A stretch of 64,000 bases of DNA from Limnanthes douglasii subsp. nivea. Lineage: Eukaryota; Streptophyta; Magnoliopsida; Brassicales; Limnanthaceae. The notes under the pieces are model-generated. The model had not been told where the DNA came from. It saw only the letters and a list, made by a program, of their open reading frames with translations, and did no database searches. Location of the stretch: positions 121,714,771 to 121,778,770 of the forward strand of contig JAUPFV010000001.1 of NCBI GenBank assembly GCA_036936605.1, written 5' to 3'. Positions 1 to 9,826 of this stretch are shown one piece after another (position 1 is the stretch's first letter; each line of letters opens with the position of its first letter). A program made the position numbers and the translations under genes.

Positions 1-345
1 AATCGAAGACCGATAAACGTGCCCAAAAAAAAAAATTAATGAGCTAAAGTCTGCTCGTATACGAGAGGTGTTTAGAAGTCCATGGGACAATACGAGTAGT
101 GATTTTGTCAAGAAGAGGTCGACAATTGTTATGGAAAGTTGACCAAAGAGAAGGCGGACTCCACGGTATTTAACCGAAAGGCAACCAACCTTGAAACCAA
201 AGATATTTATTAAAATTGATCTAAAAGCGGGTTAACCCTGCCTTTTTATCAGGGAAGTATTAAGCATTAATAAAAAGTTACGGTGGGATTAGTTTATGGA
301 CCACACAATGAATAATAACATTAGAAGTTGAGACTTATTTGTGAC
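1..345. other. Left flank, no gene seen
   Basis: AT-rich sequence to the left of Tat element A. Both strands are closed by stops and I recognise no motif. It may be the insertion site of element A or part of another decayed repeat; the window edge prevents a decision. Confidence 0.5.
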
Positions 346-714
346 TGGTGGTGGTAAAAACTGATCGGAAGGAATTTTTAGAAATTATTTAAGTTGTATA
401 TTAAATTCAAAGTGGAGAGTAGAGAGTGAATATAGGTGCTTGTATTTAATATCTAGAGAGATAATTTCCAACCCATTAAATGTTATTTTGACCCTATTTA
501 TAAGATTTCAAAGATCCAAGGGCCACCTGTGTCGGTTCACATATTCGGATCAGTTCGGTGGGCTTGGAGGCCCATGATTAGGTGAAGTGAGCATTCAGCT
601 TACTATACTATACACTTAGCTTACTCATCACTACTTTTATTATAGGTCTAAACTATCCTCTAAGAGAAATCTGAACTGTTGTACACTTTTGACCTCCCAA
701 ATTCGACCCTATCA
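346..714 (-). repeat. 3' LTR of Tat element A
   Basis: 369 bp, a direct repeat of 15157-15528. On the minus strand it begins TGATAGG and ends ACCACCACCA, so it has TG/CA ends. A TATAAATA box lies on the minus strand (plus-strand TATTTATA at 495-502), at a place matched in the LTRs of elements B and C. Confidence 0.88.
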
Positions 715-848
715 TCTAGGCCTCTTAGCTCTCTCAGAAGTACTTCGCGAGAGCTAACATGTTCAATGATGTTCGAACATCTTCCAAAGGATATATTTAA
801 AACAGTTATTTCCTAAAGGTCACAACTTTAGTACGGTTACCTTTTTAA

Positions 849-858
849 GACACGTGTC
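849..858 (+). promoter_or_regulatory. G-box palindrome upstream of aORF in element A
   Basis: GACACGTGTC, a 10-bp palindrome containing the CACGTG core, 319 bp before the aORF start. The same ten bases lie 284 and 276 bp before the aORF starts in elements B and C, although the surrounding sequence has diverged. G-boxes bind bZIP and bHLH factors in plants; binding here is inference. Confidence 0.6.
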
Positions 859-1167
859 AAGTAGTTATTGGACCTACTGACCGGTTTTTCTCTCGGTAAC
901 CGTATATACACAAAATAAGAAAACGACTACATTTAATAGCCCCTTTTAATTATTATTGTTGGTTCCTTTTCCCTAGTAAAAACACACAAGTGCTTCTTCT
1001 CTATCTGTATAAGAGTAATATATTTTATTGTTTCTATTTCTAGCGTGAGAAAAAGTTTAATCTTATAATTTTAGACAAAGAAGAAATCAATTTCTTAAAT
1101 TGGATTGTACCCTCTTCTTCAACCTTGTTCATCGTTGATCATTTTTACTGTATCACATAGGGGTCGT

Positions 1168-3913
1168 ATGTTTACAGCCAAGGACACATTAGTTAAAAAA
1201 GGTTGGGTCAATGTATTCGAATCGGAAGAATAAAAGAGGCAAGCCAGAATCATTGCTGGATTACCTGCTTTACCAAGTGGAGTAGTTGTGACTCAAACTT
1301 CAGAATACGGTAGGTTTTAAGCGTTTAACAAACATCAAATCCTTTCAGAATCTAGCCCAACTGCTCAATCGTTTACATCTTCTGATCAATCAACTCATTC
1401 AACTAAACCATTCTCAACAAAAGGGGTTACCAGTCGCAAACCACCTTCAACCTTTATCGCCATGGGATCAGATATTGACGAAAACTCCTCGTAGAGCCAC
1501 CAGGATTTCTAAGGCAAAAAATAAGCCTCCCCCCATTGGATAAAGCAATCGAAAATTTAGATGAAACTCCTACTGATGCTAGCAATACTCCAAAGCCAAT
1601 TTCTATCTTGGGAGAAACTACCACAACCAAAATTTCTTCAGATGTGATTTAAGAAACAAATCCTACAGTTTCTTCAACTGAGCCCCTCAAATTGAGGAAA
1701 TCGAATTCTCGTATTCATCCTAATGAACCCTTGGAACAAATACCACAAGTGACTGAAGAAAATATGGATGATAATGGTAAAGATACCCTTTTAAGGACAC
1801 TCCTAAAGTGACACAAGAAAAAAGAGAAAAGGTTGTCTTGCCCAAATTCGAACCACTTTTTGAGTGCCTCATTGGGTGAGTTGGGCCCAACTTTACTAAG
1901 GTGAGTGTTAAGTATCTCTCGTCTTTACAGAGAATATCATACATTTACTTTCACGAATCCGATTTGGAAAGGATTTGGAAAAAATAAGGATTCCTTGAAT
2001 CAGTCAAAGTGAGGCTGCCCTAGGCTGGAGATACTCTGACGGATAGCAAGGTTGGAGAGTTGGTAATTTATACTGATGTGCTCAATTAGGGCCTTCGGTT
2101 TCCCCTGGATCCAGAGATAGTGAGTTATTTCCATTTGGTCAAATTAGGCCAAGTTAATTCACCCTTAATTCCTTATTCACGATGTTAGCTAGCATCGTAG
2201 TTTCCATGTTATCCAAAATTTTGATGCCTGTGGAACAACTAGATGTTGTACCTGGTTTGTTTCGCAATGGTCATATTTTTATTATTATTTTAATATGGGA
2301 AGTGACTATAAGCTGGTAGATGATCTTTTAGATGCTGATAATCCTTGGAGGATTCAATTTATTTTTGTCAGTGGTGCTTGGGAAAACGGTAAAAATATTA
2401 TGTCTAAAGGAAATCCGAGTATACTCACAAGATACTGGAAAGCTCACGTAAGTATTTTAAATATTTGTCTCGTTTCCACATTTGATGTTATTATTTTTCA
2501 CTTCAGATTTGTTTTGTAGTGTTCTTGAAGCTTTTTGCACAACATCTGGAATATGGGAAATCAACTTTTAAATAGTTGAATCAATGGGCCAATGAGAAGT
2601 GGTCAACTGAGTTTCAGAATTTCTTCACTCGACGAAATATGGTGAGAGCCCACCTATGAAAAACAAATCCGATCCGCGAACTTTCATAGAAATAGTTCAC
2701 CACTCCTCAATGATCCTCTGAAATTTTCAAAAGGACTGAGGTGGCTGATGGTAAACTTCATCTACCATCTAAGATGAAGAAGAAGAAAAGGAAGAAGGAT
2801 GGTTTGTCTCAAGTTATTCCTGAACTATGGAATAAATTTCCACGTGACAAAATCGATGCAACACTGTTGGAAGCTGTTGCTGTTATTGTTCGAGAGACTG
2901 AAAGGCCATTGGATTCTTTGACTGTTAAGAAGAATAAAGAACAAAAAAGAAGTAAGGAAGATAGTGAGAAAAGAGAAATGAAGAAGAAGACTTCAGTTGG
3001 TTCGGAGATCATTTTTCGATCTGAAGCCCCCCTTCAATCATTCCCATCGAGGTTCCTCCTCAAATAGCTACATCTACCGATCCTCCTTCCCCACTACTTC
3101 CCACAGATAACAGGCTAAATTTCGAAGGTGGTGACCAAATAGATGACTTGGGGAACTTTAGTTTTGACGACTTTGAACAAGTTTTCCCTAAGTCCATCAG
3201 CTACGTGAACATTGTCATATACGATGGGGAGTCCTTTGAAGTGTTTAAGGAGAATGACAAATTGGGATATGCTATTTTGGGCTACGTGAGACCCATTATT
3301 GATTTAGAAAGGTAGGTGAGGGAGTAGGTCAAGGTGATCGGTTCTCTTTGAGATGAAAATCAGAGGTAAATTTATTTTGTTGAGGCAGAAATGGGTAAAG
3401 TTGAAGGTTTAAGTGGGGCAATAAAAACCATAAATGAGGAGCTGATTCAAACAAAATCTGACCGTGATAAACTGCAATCTGACTATAAATATTTGCAGTC
3501 ATCCAACTCCAAGGAAATGACTGCCTTGCATAATCAACATACTGATGACAAGTCTATTGTTCAACACTTGTCCAATGAGAAGAAAAATATTGAAGACATT
3601 TTTAAACAGAGAGAAGATGAAATCACTTCAATCAAGGCAAACATTGCTCAAGAAGTAGCCGATGTTGAGGATGCATATGGTGGAATCTTTGCAAGAGTGG
3701 GATGAATCAATTAAATTGGATATGGCGATGTTATTTCATAAAATGCTCCCTAGATTATCTCTTAGGGATCTTTGGAGACATATGCCAGCTGATCTGATTC
3801 CTTATCACAACATGGCTTTATGTGACAAGTTTAATATTCCAGATGATTCATATGAGTATGAATCCGATGAGGAGGATTCCAATGGTGAGAATCCAGAAGA
3901 GAATGACGAATGA
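1168..3913 (+). pseudogene. Antisense ORF (aORF) of element A, decayed
   Basis: A broken copy of the same protein that is intact in element B. The start (MFTAKDTLVKKGW) matches the B start MFTARNAFVKGGW. The motif FIAMGSD lies near 1460. Segments at 2295-2447 (ending FVSGAWENGKNI...), 2741-3067 (basic, KMKKKKRKK), 3391-3705 (coiled coil) and 3662-3913 (KLDMAMLFHKMLPRLSLRDLW, then an acidic tail) match B in order. Frameshifts and stops separate them. A GTAAGT donor at 2448 and a TTTTGTAG acceptor ending at 2519 mark the intron shared with B and C. The direction is opposite to gag-pol of the same element. Function is unknown; the central part resembles the domain Pfam calls 'putative gypsy type transposon' (PF04195), judged from memory. 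Confidence 0.8.
2448..2519 (+). other. Intron in aORF of element A
   Basis: 72 bp with GTAAGT donor and TAG acceptor, T-rich before the acceptor. It sits at the same place in the protein as the introns at 7842-7925 and 22950-23025: just after the FVSGAWENG...W segment and before the sequence matching LPKEFSDY. Confidence 0.65.
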
Positions 3914-4243
3914 AAGACTTATGGGAACGATCCATAAGGTTAATATGTCTTGATATGTACATGTGTGTGTTTTTAAAGTTTTGAAGTGAAGTCCTTGATA
4001 CACACAAGACATTTTGTTATGTTTAGATCTAATACGTTTGTGTAAGTATTTGGTTAGGCCAAAGGCATTTTGTAACTCAACTTCGGATTTTATTTAACCT
4101 TTGGATTACCTAATTTACTTTACATTATCTTTATTCTTATCAACTTTATGTTCCAATACATTTTTACTCTCATTCATATTCGTCATAATTATGTATGCTT
4201 CATTCAAAGATAACCAAAACTTAGAATGAATAAGCCTATAATT

Positions 4244-4489
4244 TAACTTAACCAAGCCATTTAAAGGTAATACATTCAAAGGAAATAATATTTAACTCAA
4301 CCAAGCCATTCGAAGGTAACCCATTTGAAGGAAATAAAATTTTTAACTCAACCAAACCATTCAAAGGTAATCAATTCGAAGGCGAGAATAATTTGGTTAA
4401 ACCAAGCCATTTGAAGGTAATCTATTCGAAGGCAACATAATTTAATTCAACCAAACCATTCAAAGTTAATACATTCAAAGACAACAAGA
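4244..4489 (+). repeat. Five tandem copies of a ~49-bp unit in element A
   Basis: About five diverged copies of a unit built around AACTCAACCAAGCCATTC, AAAGGTAAT and CATTCAAAGG. It lies in the gap between the end of the aORF and the end of pol, and helps explain why this gap is longer in A (about 730 bp) than in B (about 385 bp). Tandem repeats in the 3' untranslated part of Tat/Ogre elements are known, and some have seeded satellite DNA. Confidence 0.75.
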
Positions 4490-4642
4490 TATATAGCAAA
4501 AACACTTTTAAAGGCAAAAGATGATAGATTAATTTTGGTTTGGACACCTCATTAAAATCTCCCTGCGCCACCATGGTAGGAAAGAGTATACCCTATAATA
4601 TTTACACTAAACTGAAACAAAGTAAATAGTTACAAGATAAGC

Positions 4643-5603
4643 CTATTCTAAATATAACATTAGATGCTCAATATTTCATGGGTGCTTCAAAATTTTTCAT
4701 TCTTTGTCCAAGAGCTTGTATGTTCCTTACTTGATCCTAGCATACACAGTGTATGGTCCTTCCCAGTTCGGAGCCAGTTTTCTGAACTTCCTTTCTTTAG
4801 TATGTAAAAATACTTTTCTTAAAGCTTAATCTCCCACTTGAAATTTTCTTCTTCTAAATTTTGATGCATACATGTTCCTCATCAAGCCTTGGTAGTGAAC
4901 GATTCTCAAATGAGCTTTGATTTTTCTTTCCTCAATCAGATCCAATGGGGCTCTTACTGCAACCTCATTATTCTCTTTAGCATAATTTTGAACTCTGAAA
5001 GACAGAAGAGTGCCTTCTATAAGTGTGATTTCACCCATTCCATAAACCAAAGCAAATAGAAACTCTTGAGTAGCTGTATGAGGAGTAGTTCGGTAAGCCC
5101 ATAGTACTTCTTGTAGATAATTTGGCCATCTTCCGTCTACTCCCTCAAAGTTATTATTCAAGTCCACTAAAACCATTTGATTTATTACCTATACTTGTCC
5201 ATTTTCTTGTGGATGAAAAGAAGAAGAGAAACAATGATGAATTCCTCTTGATGCACAAAATAATTTCATGTCTTTGTTGCAGAATTGAGGACCGTTGTCT
5301 GCAGTGATACGTCTGGGAACATATGTTAGAAAGAATAAACTTTAATATTGCTTCACATATTTTTCTGGCTAGTGGTGCAGCTTCTACCAACTTGGAAAAG
5401 TAACTGATTGCCAAAATAATGGTGCGACACCCAGAGGCCATCAGAAGTGGTCCGACTAAATCAAGTCGCCAACTATCAAAAGGTAATGCTTCGACACATA
5501 CTTCATACGGACTGCCGATACATGGATTACATTTTCATACCTTTGACAAGTCTCACATCTTCTCACCAGGTCTTTAGAATATGTCATCATGGAAGCTCCA
5601 TAG
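4643..5603 (-). pseudogene. Integrase, C-terminal part of element A pol
   Basis: Minus-strand fragments match the integrase of elements B and C from the catalytic core to the pol end. Readable pieces include LAISYFSKLVEAAPLARKI, a frame with TADNGPQF (the second catalytic Asp is kept here), FHPQENGQV (catalytic Glu region), YLQEVLWAYRTTPHTATQE and a terminal HP-NIEHLMLYLE before a stop at 4643-4645. Frameshifts and an internal TAG break it. The N-terminal continuation resumes at 11053 after the insertion of element B. Confidence 0.85.
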
Positions 5604-6030
5604 TGATGTGGATAATTATTACCTGAGGGTAGGCTTAGTAATTTGGTTGGTGTTTTATATTAGTGTGTTGGTGTTATGTGTTTAGAGTAGAGAGTAGAGA
5701 GATAATTAAGCAGCCTGGTAGCAGTTAATTCTCATTACCCACACTTAATGCAGGTGGTTGGGTATTTATACTCTGATGTTTGGGCCCTTATGGGCTTTCG
5801 GGTCATGTTTAATGGACCCTGGTCATGTTCAAAGACCCATGAGCTCTAAGTAGGAGAGAAAGTAGCTTAGTCAAGAAGTGTTTAGGTTTTTTAGTACTTT
5901 TTTCATAGTTCGAACAGTCCTATGGTCAGAGTGTTCGAAGTGATCTGTTCGGTTCGTGTGACCTGTCCGGTCCGGAGGCCTTGGACCGATCTGTCCTTGT
6001 CCGGGGAGCATGCAGAATTCGGACTCATCA
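5604..6030 (-). repeat. 3' LTR of Tat element B
   Basis: 427 bp; pairs with 10626-11052. On the minus strand it begins TGATGAGTCCG and ends CCACATCA. Minus-strand TATAAATA (plus 5763-5770) is the likely core promoter of the sense transcript. Confidence 0.93.
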
Positions 6031-6046
6031 GGAGCCCCTTTTTTAG
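6031..6046 (-). other. Polypurine tract of element B
   Basis: On the minus strand AAAAAAGGGGCTCC abuts the start of the 3' LTR, the expected place for the plus-strand primer in reverse transcription. Element C has the near-identical tract at 21204-21219. Confidence 0.85.
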
Positions 6047-6197
6047 GTGTTTGTGCAAATATTCTTGTCAAAGACCTGAAAAACAGTCCGACTTCAGGGG
6101 TAGTTTTGATCCGGACAGGTCTGTCAATTTGGGCTATGGGTTTATCCGGACAGATAAAGCTTCACGAATTCAAAACGGTTTTTGCCAGAGTTCGTGG

Positions 6198-6380
6198 GAC
6201 ACGTGTCACTTTCTGATTGGTTGCTTCAGCCGTTTTTTCACCTTGAATTTCGAACCCACCTTCTTCGAAAAGCAACCTCTTCAATTAAAGGTGGTGACAT
6301 CAGCGCCGTCTTTTAATCATTGCCAAACTTTTCGAATTCTCCTAGGAATCAACTTCCTTTTTCAGATTTTACTATAAATA
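6198..6380 (+). promoter_or_regulatory. Putative antisense-ORF promoter in element B
   Basis: Three motifs stand at matching distances before the aORF start in B and C: GACACGTGTC at 6198-6207 (-284; C -276), TCAGCGCCG at 6300-6308 (-182; C -175) followed by TTTAATCATT, and TATAAATA at 6373-6380 (-109; C -103). The element has no ORF on this strand upstream, so the arrangement fits a promoter for the aORF alone. Motif conservation is visible; promoter activity is inferred. Confidence 0.6.
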
Positions 6381-6481
6381 CAAACTCATTTTCTACTGTT
6401 TTACCATCTCTTTCAAATTTACTTCTGCCAAAATCTCTCAAAGCTTTCTCTCTCTAAAGCCAAAACTTTGTTTGATAGTTT

Positions 6482-9442
6482 ATGTTTACAGCGAGGAACG
6501 CTTTTGTCAAAGGTGGGTGGCTCAACCTTTCTGAGTTAGAGAAAGCTCAAAAAGTCGAAAGAGAAAGACGGATTGCAGCAGGGTTACCCTCCTCGCTTGT
6601 TGACAGACCAATCACCTCTGCTACTGAGTCAGATCGAGGCTCTTCTTCTTCCAAAGGCACTAAGCCTAGAAAACTATTTCAAACCAACCTCTCCCCCATA
6701 ATCTCTAGTTCCTCAGTTCAGGAATCGGAGCCTGCTGTCGAGCCAGGAGTTACAGCCACTAGCCTCAGAAAACCTTCTCCCTTTATTGCAATGGGATCAG
6801 ATACGGAGCACTCTCCTGAAAAGCTGGTCGACAGGAGGAAAGGCCGGTTGGTTAAAAGCCAGGGGATTAAAAACACTCCCTCAAGGTCGGGGGCAAAGGA
6901 TAGCAGTACTGGGTCAGAAGTGCCCATTAGAGCCCCCAAGGACAGGCTGGCCGGACTGGAGGGCCCCAATCCAAATTTCCAACCAGAAACTTCTACTGCA
7001 GACACTCTACCGGAGAGTAGAAATCAAAGGGGCACTGAGGCCCATCAGTCCGGAGATAAGGCTGAGTCAAGTTTGAACCCTCCCCCCACTACAACTGCTG
7101 AAATCCCTTCAACAATCATGGAGGAAGTGATGGAGGACTCTGTTGAAGAGGCCCCGTTTGAGTCTGAGCCCTCCGGTCAGACCAGCAAAGAAATAGTTGC
7201 CAAGAAAGACAAGGGCAAAGAAAAACTGTTTTTGAGGCATCCGGATCTGCCGGAGAGCCTCGAGGGAAGAGTGGGGCCTTGTTTTCACAAGGTCAGCGTT
7301 AATTACCTTCTCTCCTTACAAAAAAGCAACTACGCATTCATCCAAACTGCTAGGTTGGGCAGGATGCGTTCGAAATGGGGCATTCCAGAAAATGTAAAGA
7401 TCAGGATTCCTATACATCCGGAGACCCCCATGGACTGCAAGTTGAGTGAAGTGGTCATGTTCACGGAGCTGTTCAACTGGGGGCTCAGGTTCCCACTAGA
7501 CCCAGAGACTGTCAGATATTTCCATATGATCAAACTCTGTCCGAGCCAGCTGAGCCCCAACGCTTGGTATACCCTTATGTCATGCATCATGGCATCAAGA
7601 CTGTCCGGGATCCCTCTGCCCATGGAGGAGTTTGCTGCAGTGGCTAGCATGTGTAGAAACCACCACATCCCCTTCTACCACTTTAACATGGGGGATAACT
7701 TCAAGGCGGTGGATGATTTGCTGGAGGTAGAGAGGAATTGGAGGACCCAGTTCTTATTTGTCAGTGGTGCCTGGGAGAATGGCAAGAAGATAAAATCCGG
7801 AGAGAACCCAAGCCTCCTCAGAAGTAGGTGGAGGAGTGATTGTAAGTCTCCTACTTTATTTTTTTGTTTCTCCCTTTCTTATCTAATGCAGTTCGAACTA
7901 ATGGGTCTCACGTTTGCCTTGGCAGTGTTACCCAAGGAGTTCAGTGACTATCAGAAAGCCGGGCAGATAACTTGTGGCAAGATTAATGCCTGGGCTGCTG
8001 AGAATTGGGGGAACCGATTCCACGATGCTTTCACTAGTGGAAATTTGGCAAGGTCTCACCTGTGGAACACCACATGTCGGAGAGACTTGACCTGGGAGGA
8101 GCTCACTACCCAGCCTTCTCCGGACGTTATGCTCAAGAGGACCCATGAACCAGATGGGACACTCTTCCTGCCAGGCCGGGCCAAAGCCCCGAGCAAGATG
8201 AAAGGCAAGAAAAAGAAGGGCAAAAAGGTGGTGGGTGATGCTAACCCTCCTGATGTTGAGAAGGATGCTCCAACAGACCCGGAGGGGCCAGCCCAGAGCC
8301 AAATTGATGCTGCTCTCTTGCAAGTGGTGGAGCAAAAGACTGAAAGGCAGGAAGCAAATCTCCCAAAAACTCCAAGGGCTTCCAAGAGAAATCGCAAACA
8401 GGGGAGCGAAGGCGCAGACCGGGAGGCCAAGAAGAAAAAGACTTCTAAGGGAGACGAGCTTTCTCTCCGGGCTTCGGAGCCTTCTTTCCAAGCTGATCCT
8501 TCTGACCCAACGCATGCCGAAGAGATTCCGAGGGACTTTCACACCGATGAGGTTGAGGGGGGAGATATCAACATTGATGGAGTAGACATCACCGACCTTG
8601 GTGAGCTTGGTGAATACATCCTCAATCTCCCCAGAGATGACTTTGCAGGGCCTTACCTTCCTCCGAGCAGCTCCAACACAGTCAATTTTAATGGTAAGAC
8701 TTTTATTGTCTCTAGTGAAAGGGATGCTATAGCCCACTCCTTGTTAAGCAACGCGCAGCCTGTACTTATGTTGGAGAGGCAAGTTTGGAGTCAGGCAGAC
8801 ATCATTAAAGACCTTAAGTCTGACAAGGAGAAGCTGTCTGAAGACCTTCGCACTGCCACCTCCAATGCTGCCATGTTAAATGAAGAAAACGAGGAGTTGA
8901 AGAGAAACCAACAGACAAGCACCACAAAAGTTGCCACTTTAGAGGAAACCATTAAAGACCTCCGGGAGAAACTGTCTGATCTGGAGAAAGACCTTGCTAC
9001 CTCAAAGGAAGAAACCAAGGCAAAGGACAAAGTCATCACCAACTTAACCACTAACAAGATTTATCTTGAGAATGTAGTGTCCAAGGCTGCTGAGGAGAAA
9101 AATACTTTGTTACAGGAGCAGGAGGCCAAGATCCAAGCCAAGATCAATGCCTATGCCAACCAGATGATCAAAAGCGAAGAGCTACTGCTTGCCAAGGTGA
9201 GGTCTGACATGGTTCTACTTTTCCATGAAAAGTTTCCGAAGAAGAACCTAGGGGACTTATGGCTGCATGTTGAGCCTGAAGACCTCCCCTACCACACGAT
9301 AGCCGAAGGCGATAGGTATGGCTACTCTAGTGATTCCTCAGATGATGAAGAACACTCCGGGGAGAAAATTGGTGAAGAGAAAGACGATCCTAAGGGAAAG
9401 AAGGTAGTTGAAGGCGAGCCATCTTCAAAGGCTCAACCTTAA
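6482..9442 (+). CDS. Antisense ORF (aORF) protein of Tat element B, intact
   Basis: 986 codons, read against the gag-pol direction. The start MFTARNAFVK is conserved in A and C. Visible parts: a Ser/Pro/Lys-rich N-terminus with motif PSPFIAMGSD (about residue 100); a conserved globular region at about 263-385 (GPCFHKVSVNYLL, then LSPNAWYTLM and MASRLSGIPLP), which resembles PF04195, 'putative gypsy type transposon', from memory; FVSGAWENG near 427; a strongly basic KMKGKKKKGKK near 575, possibly a nuclear signal; a long coiled coil at about 764-896; a conserved LLFHEKFPKKNLGDLW near 915; and an acidic Ser/Asp/Glu tail. No signal peptide or membrane segment. Residues about 454-481 are probably an unspliced intron, giving 958 residues when removed. 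Antisense ORFs are known in Tat elements, but their function is not. It is the only long intact ORF in the window. Confidence 0.85.
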   Translation: MFTARNAFVKGGWLNLSELEKAQKVERERRIAAGLPSSLVDRPITSATESDRGSSSSKGTKPRKLFQTNLSPIISSSSVQESEPAVEPGVTATSLRKPSPFIAMGSDTEHSPEKLVDRRKGRLVKSQGIKNTPSRSGAKDSSTGSEVPIRAPKDRLAGLEGPNPNFQPETSTADTLPESRNQRGTEAHQSGDKAESSLNPPPTTTAEIPSTIMEEVMEDSVEEAPFESEPSGQTSKEIVAKKDKGKEKLFLRHPDLPESLEGRVGPCFHKVSVNYLLSLQKSNYAFIQTARLGRMRSKWGIPENVKIRIPIHPETPMDCKLSEVVMFTELFNWGLRFPLDPETVRYFHMIKLCPSQLSPNAWYTLMSCIMASRLSGIPLPMEEFAAVASMCRNHHIPFYHFNMGDNFKAVDDLLEVERNWRTQFLFVSGAWENGKKIKSGENPSLLRSRWRSDCKSPTLFFCFSLSYLMQFELMGLTFALAVLPKEFSDYQKAGQITCGKINAWAAENWGNRFHDAFTSGNLARSHLWNTTCRRDLTWEELTTQPSPDVMLKRTHEPDGTLFLPGRAKAPSKMKGKKKKGKKVVGDANPPDVEKDAPTDPEGPAQSQIDAALLQVVEQKTERQEANLPKTPRASKRNRKQGSEGADREAKKKKTSKGDELSLRASEPSFQADPSDPTHAEEIPRDFHTDEVEGGDINIDGVDITDLGELGEYILNLPRDDFAGPYLPPSSSNTVNFNGKTFIVSSERDAIAHSLLSNAQPVLMLERQVWSQADIIKDLKSDKEKLSEDLRTATSNAAMLNEENEELKRNQQTSTTKVATLEETIKDLREKLSDLEKDLATSKEETKAKDKVITNLTTNKIYLENVVSKAAEEKNTLLQEQEAKIQAKINAYANQMIKSEELLLAKVRSDMVLLFHEKFPKKNLGDLWLHVEPEDLPYHTIAEGDRYGYSSDSSDDEEHSGEKIGEEKDDPKGKKVVEGEPSSKAQP
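7842..7925 (+). other. Probable 84-bp intron in aORF of element B
   Basis: GTAAGTCTCC donor, T/C-rich body and CTTGGCAG acceptor. Elements A and C have introns at the same place (72 and 76 bp) with unrelated bodies but the same GTAAGT donor. Here the length is a multiple of three and the body has no stop, so it reads as 28 extra residues that have no match in A or C. Splicing would join the preceding codons to LLPKEFSDY, the same junction as in C. Confidence 0.7.
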
Positions 9443-9482
9443 CTTATGATTTACTTTGTTTACTTTTTGTTCGAACTAAAGT

Positions 9483-9498
9483 CCTTGGAAGGCCAAGG
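9483..9498. terminator. Conserved hairpin between convergent aORF and pol (element B)
   Basis: CCTTGG-AAGG-CCAAGG can form a 6-bp stem with a 4-base loop, 41 bases past the aORF stop. The identical 16 bases, with flanking AAAGT before and CA after, occur at 24595-24610 in element C. The position suggests 3' end formation or an RNA element; the role is not shown. Confidence 0.45.
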
Positions 9499-9826
9499 CA
9501 CTTTAAGTTATTTCAATGAATATTTCTGTTTTGCACAAATCTCTTCTTCTTTCATCGTTTGTTCCAATTTCGATGGCTAGAGTTTAAATAGCTTTTAATT
9601 ATTTCATGTTTAAGTGTATTTAAGTCCTCCGGCTAGAGTTTAAATAGCCCTTAGTTATTTCAATTCGGATAGTGTGACAAGGGACAAAACTTTAAAACAC
9701 TTAGAAATTTTTTTAAGAACGCATCGAATTTCATTTAAAAGCCCGGACACCGTGCCACCAGGGATGAAAGAGTATGCCCCCATATATTTACATGGATGTT
9801 TAAACAAGTAAATATTTACACAAACA

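Noticed and set aside
336..345. Target-site duplication for element A
   Set aside because: GTGAC on the left and ACAAC on the right do not match well enough to be claimed.
7928..8737. A 269-codon open frame on the minus strand opposite the aORF
   Set aside because: It is a shadow of the real aORF: the plus-strand frame is conserved in A and C, the minus-strand frame is not, and its peptide has no domain pattern.
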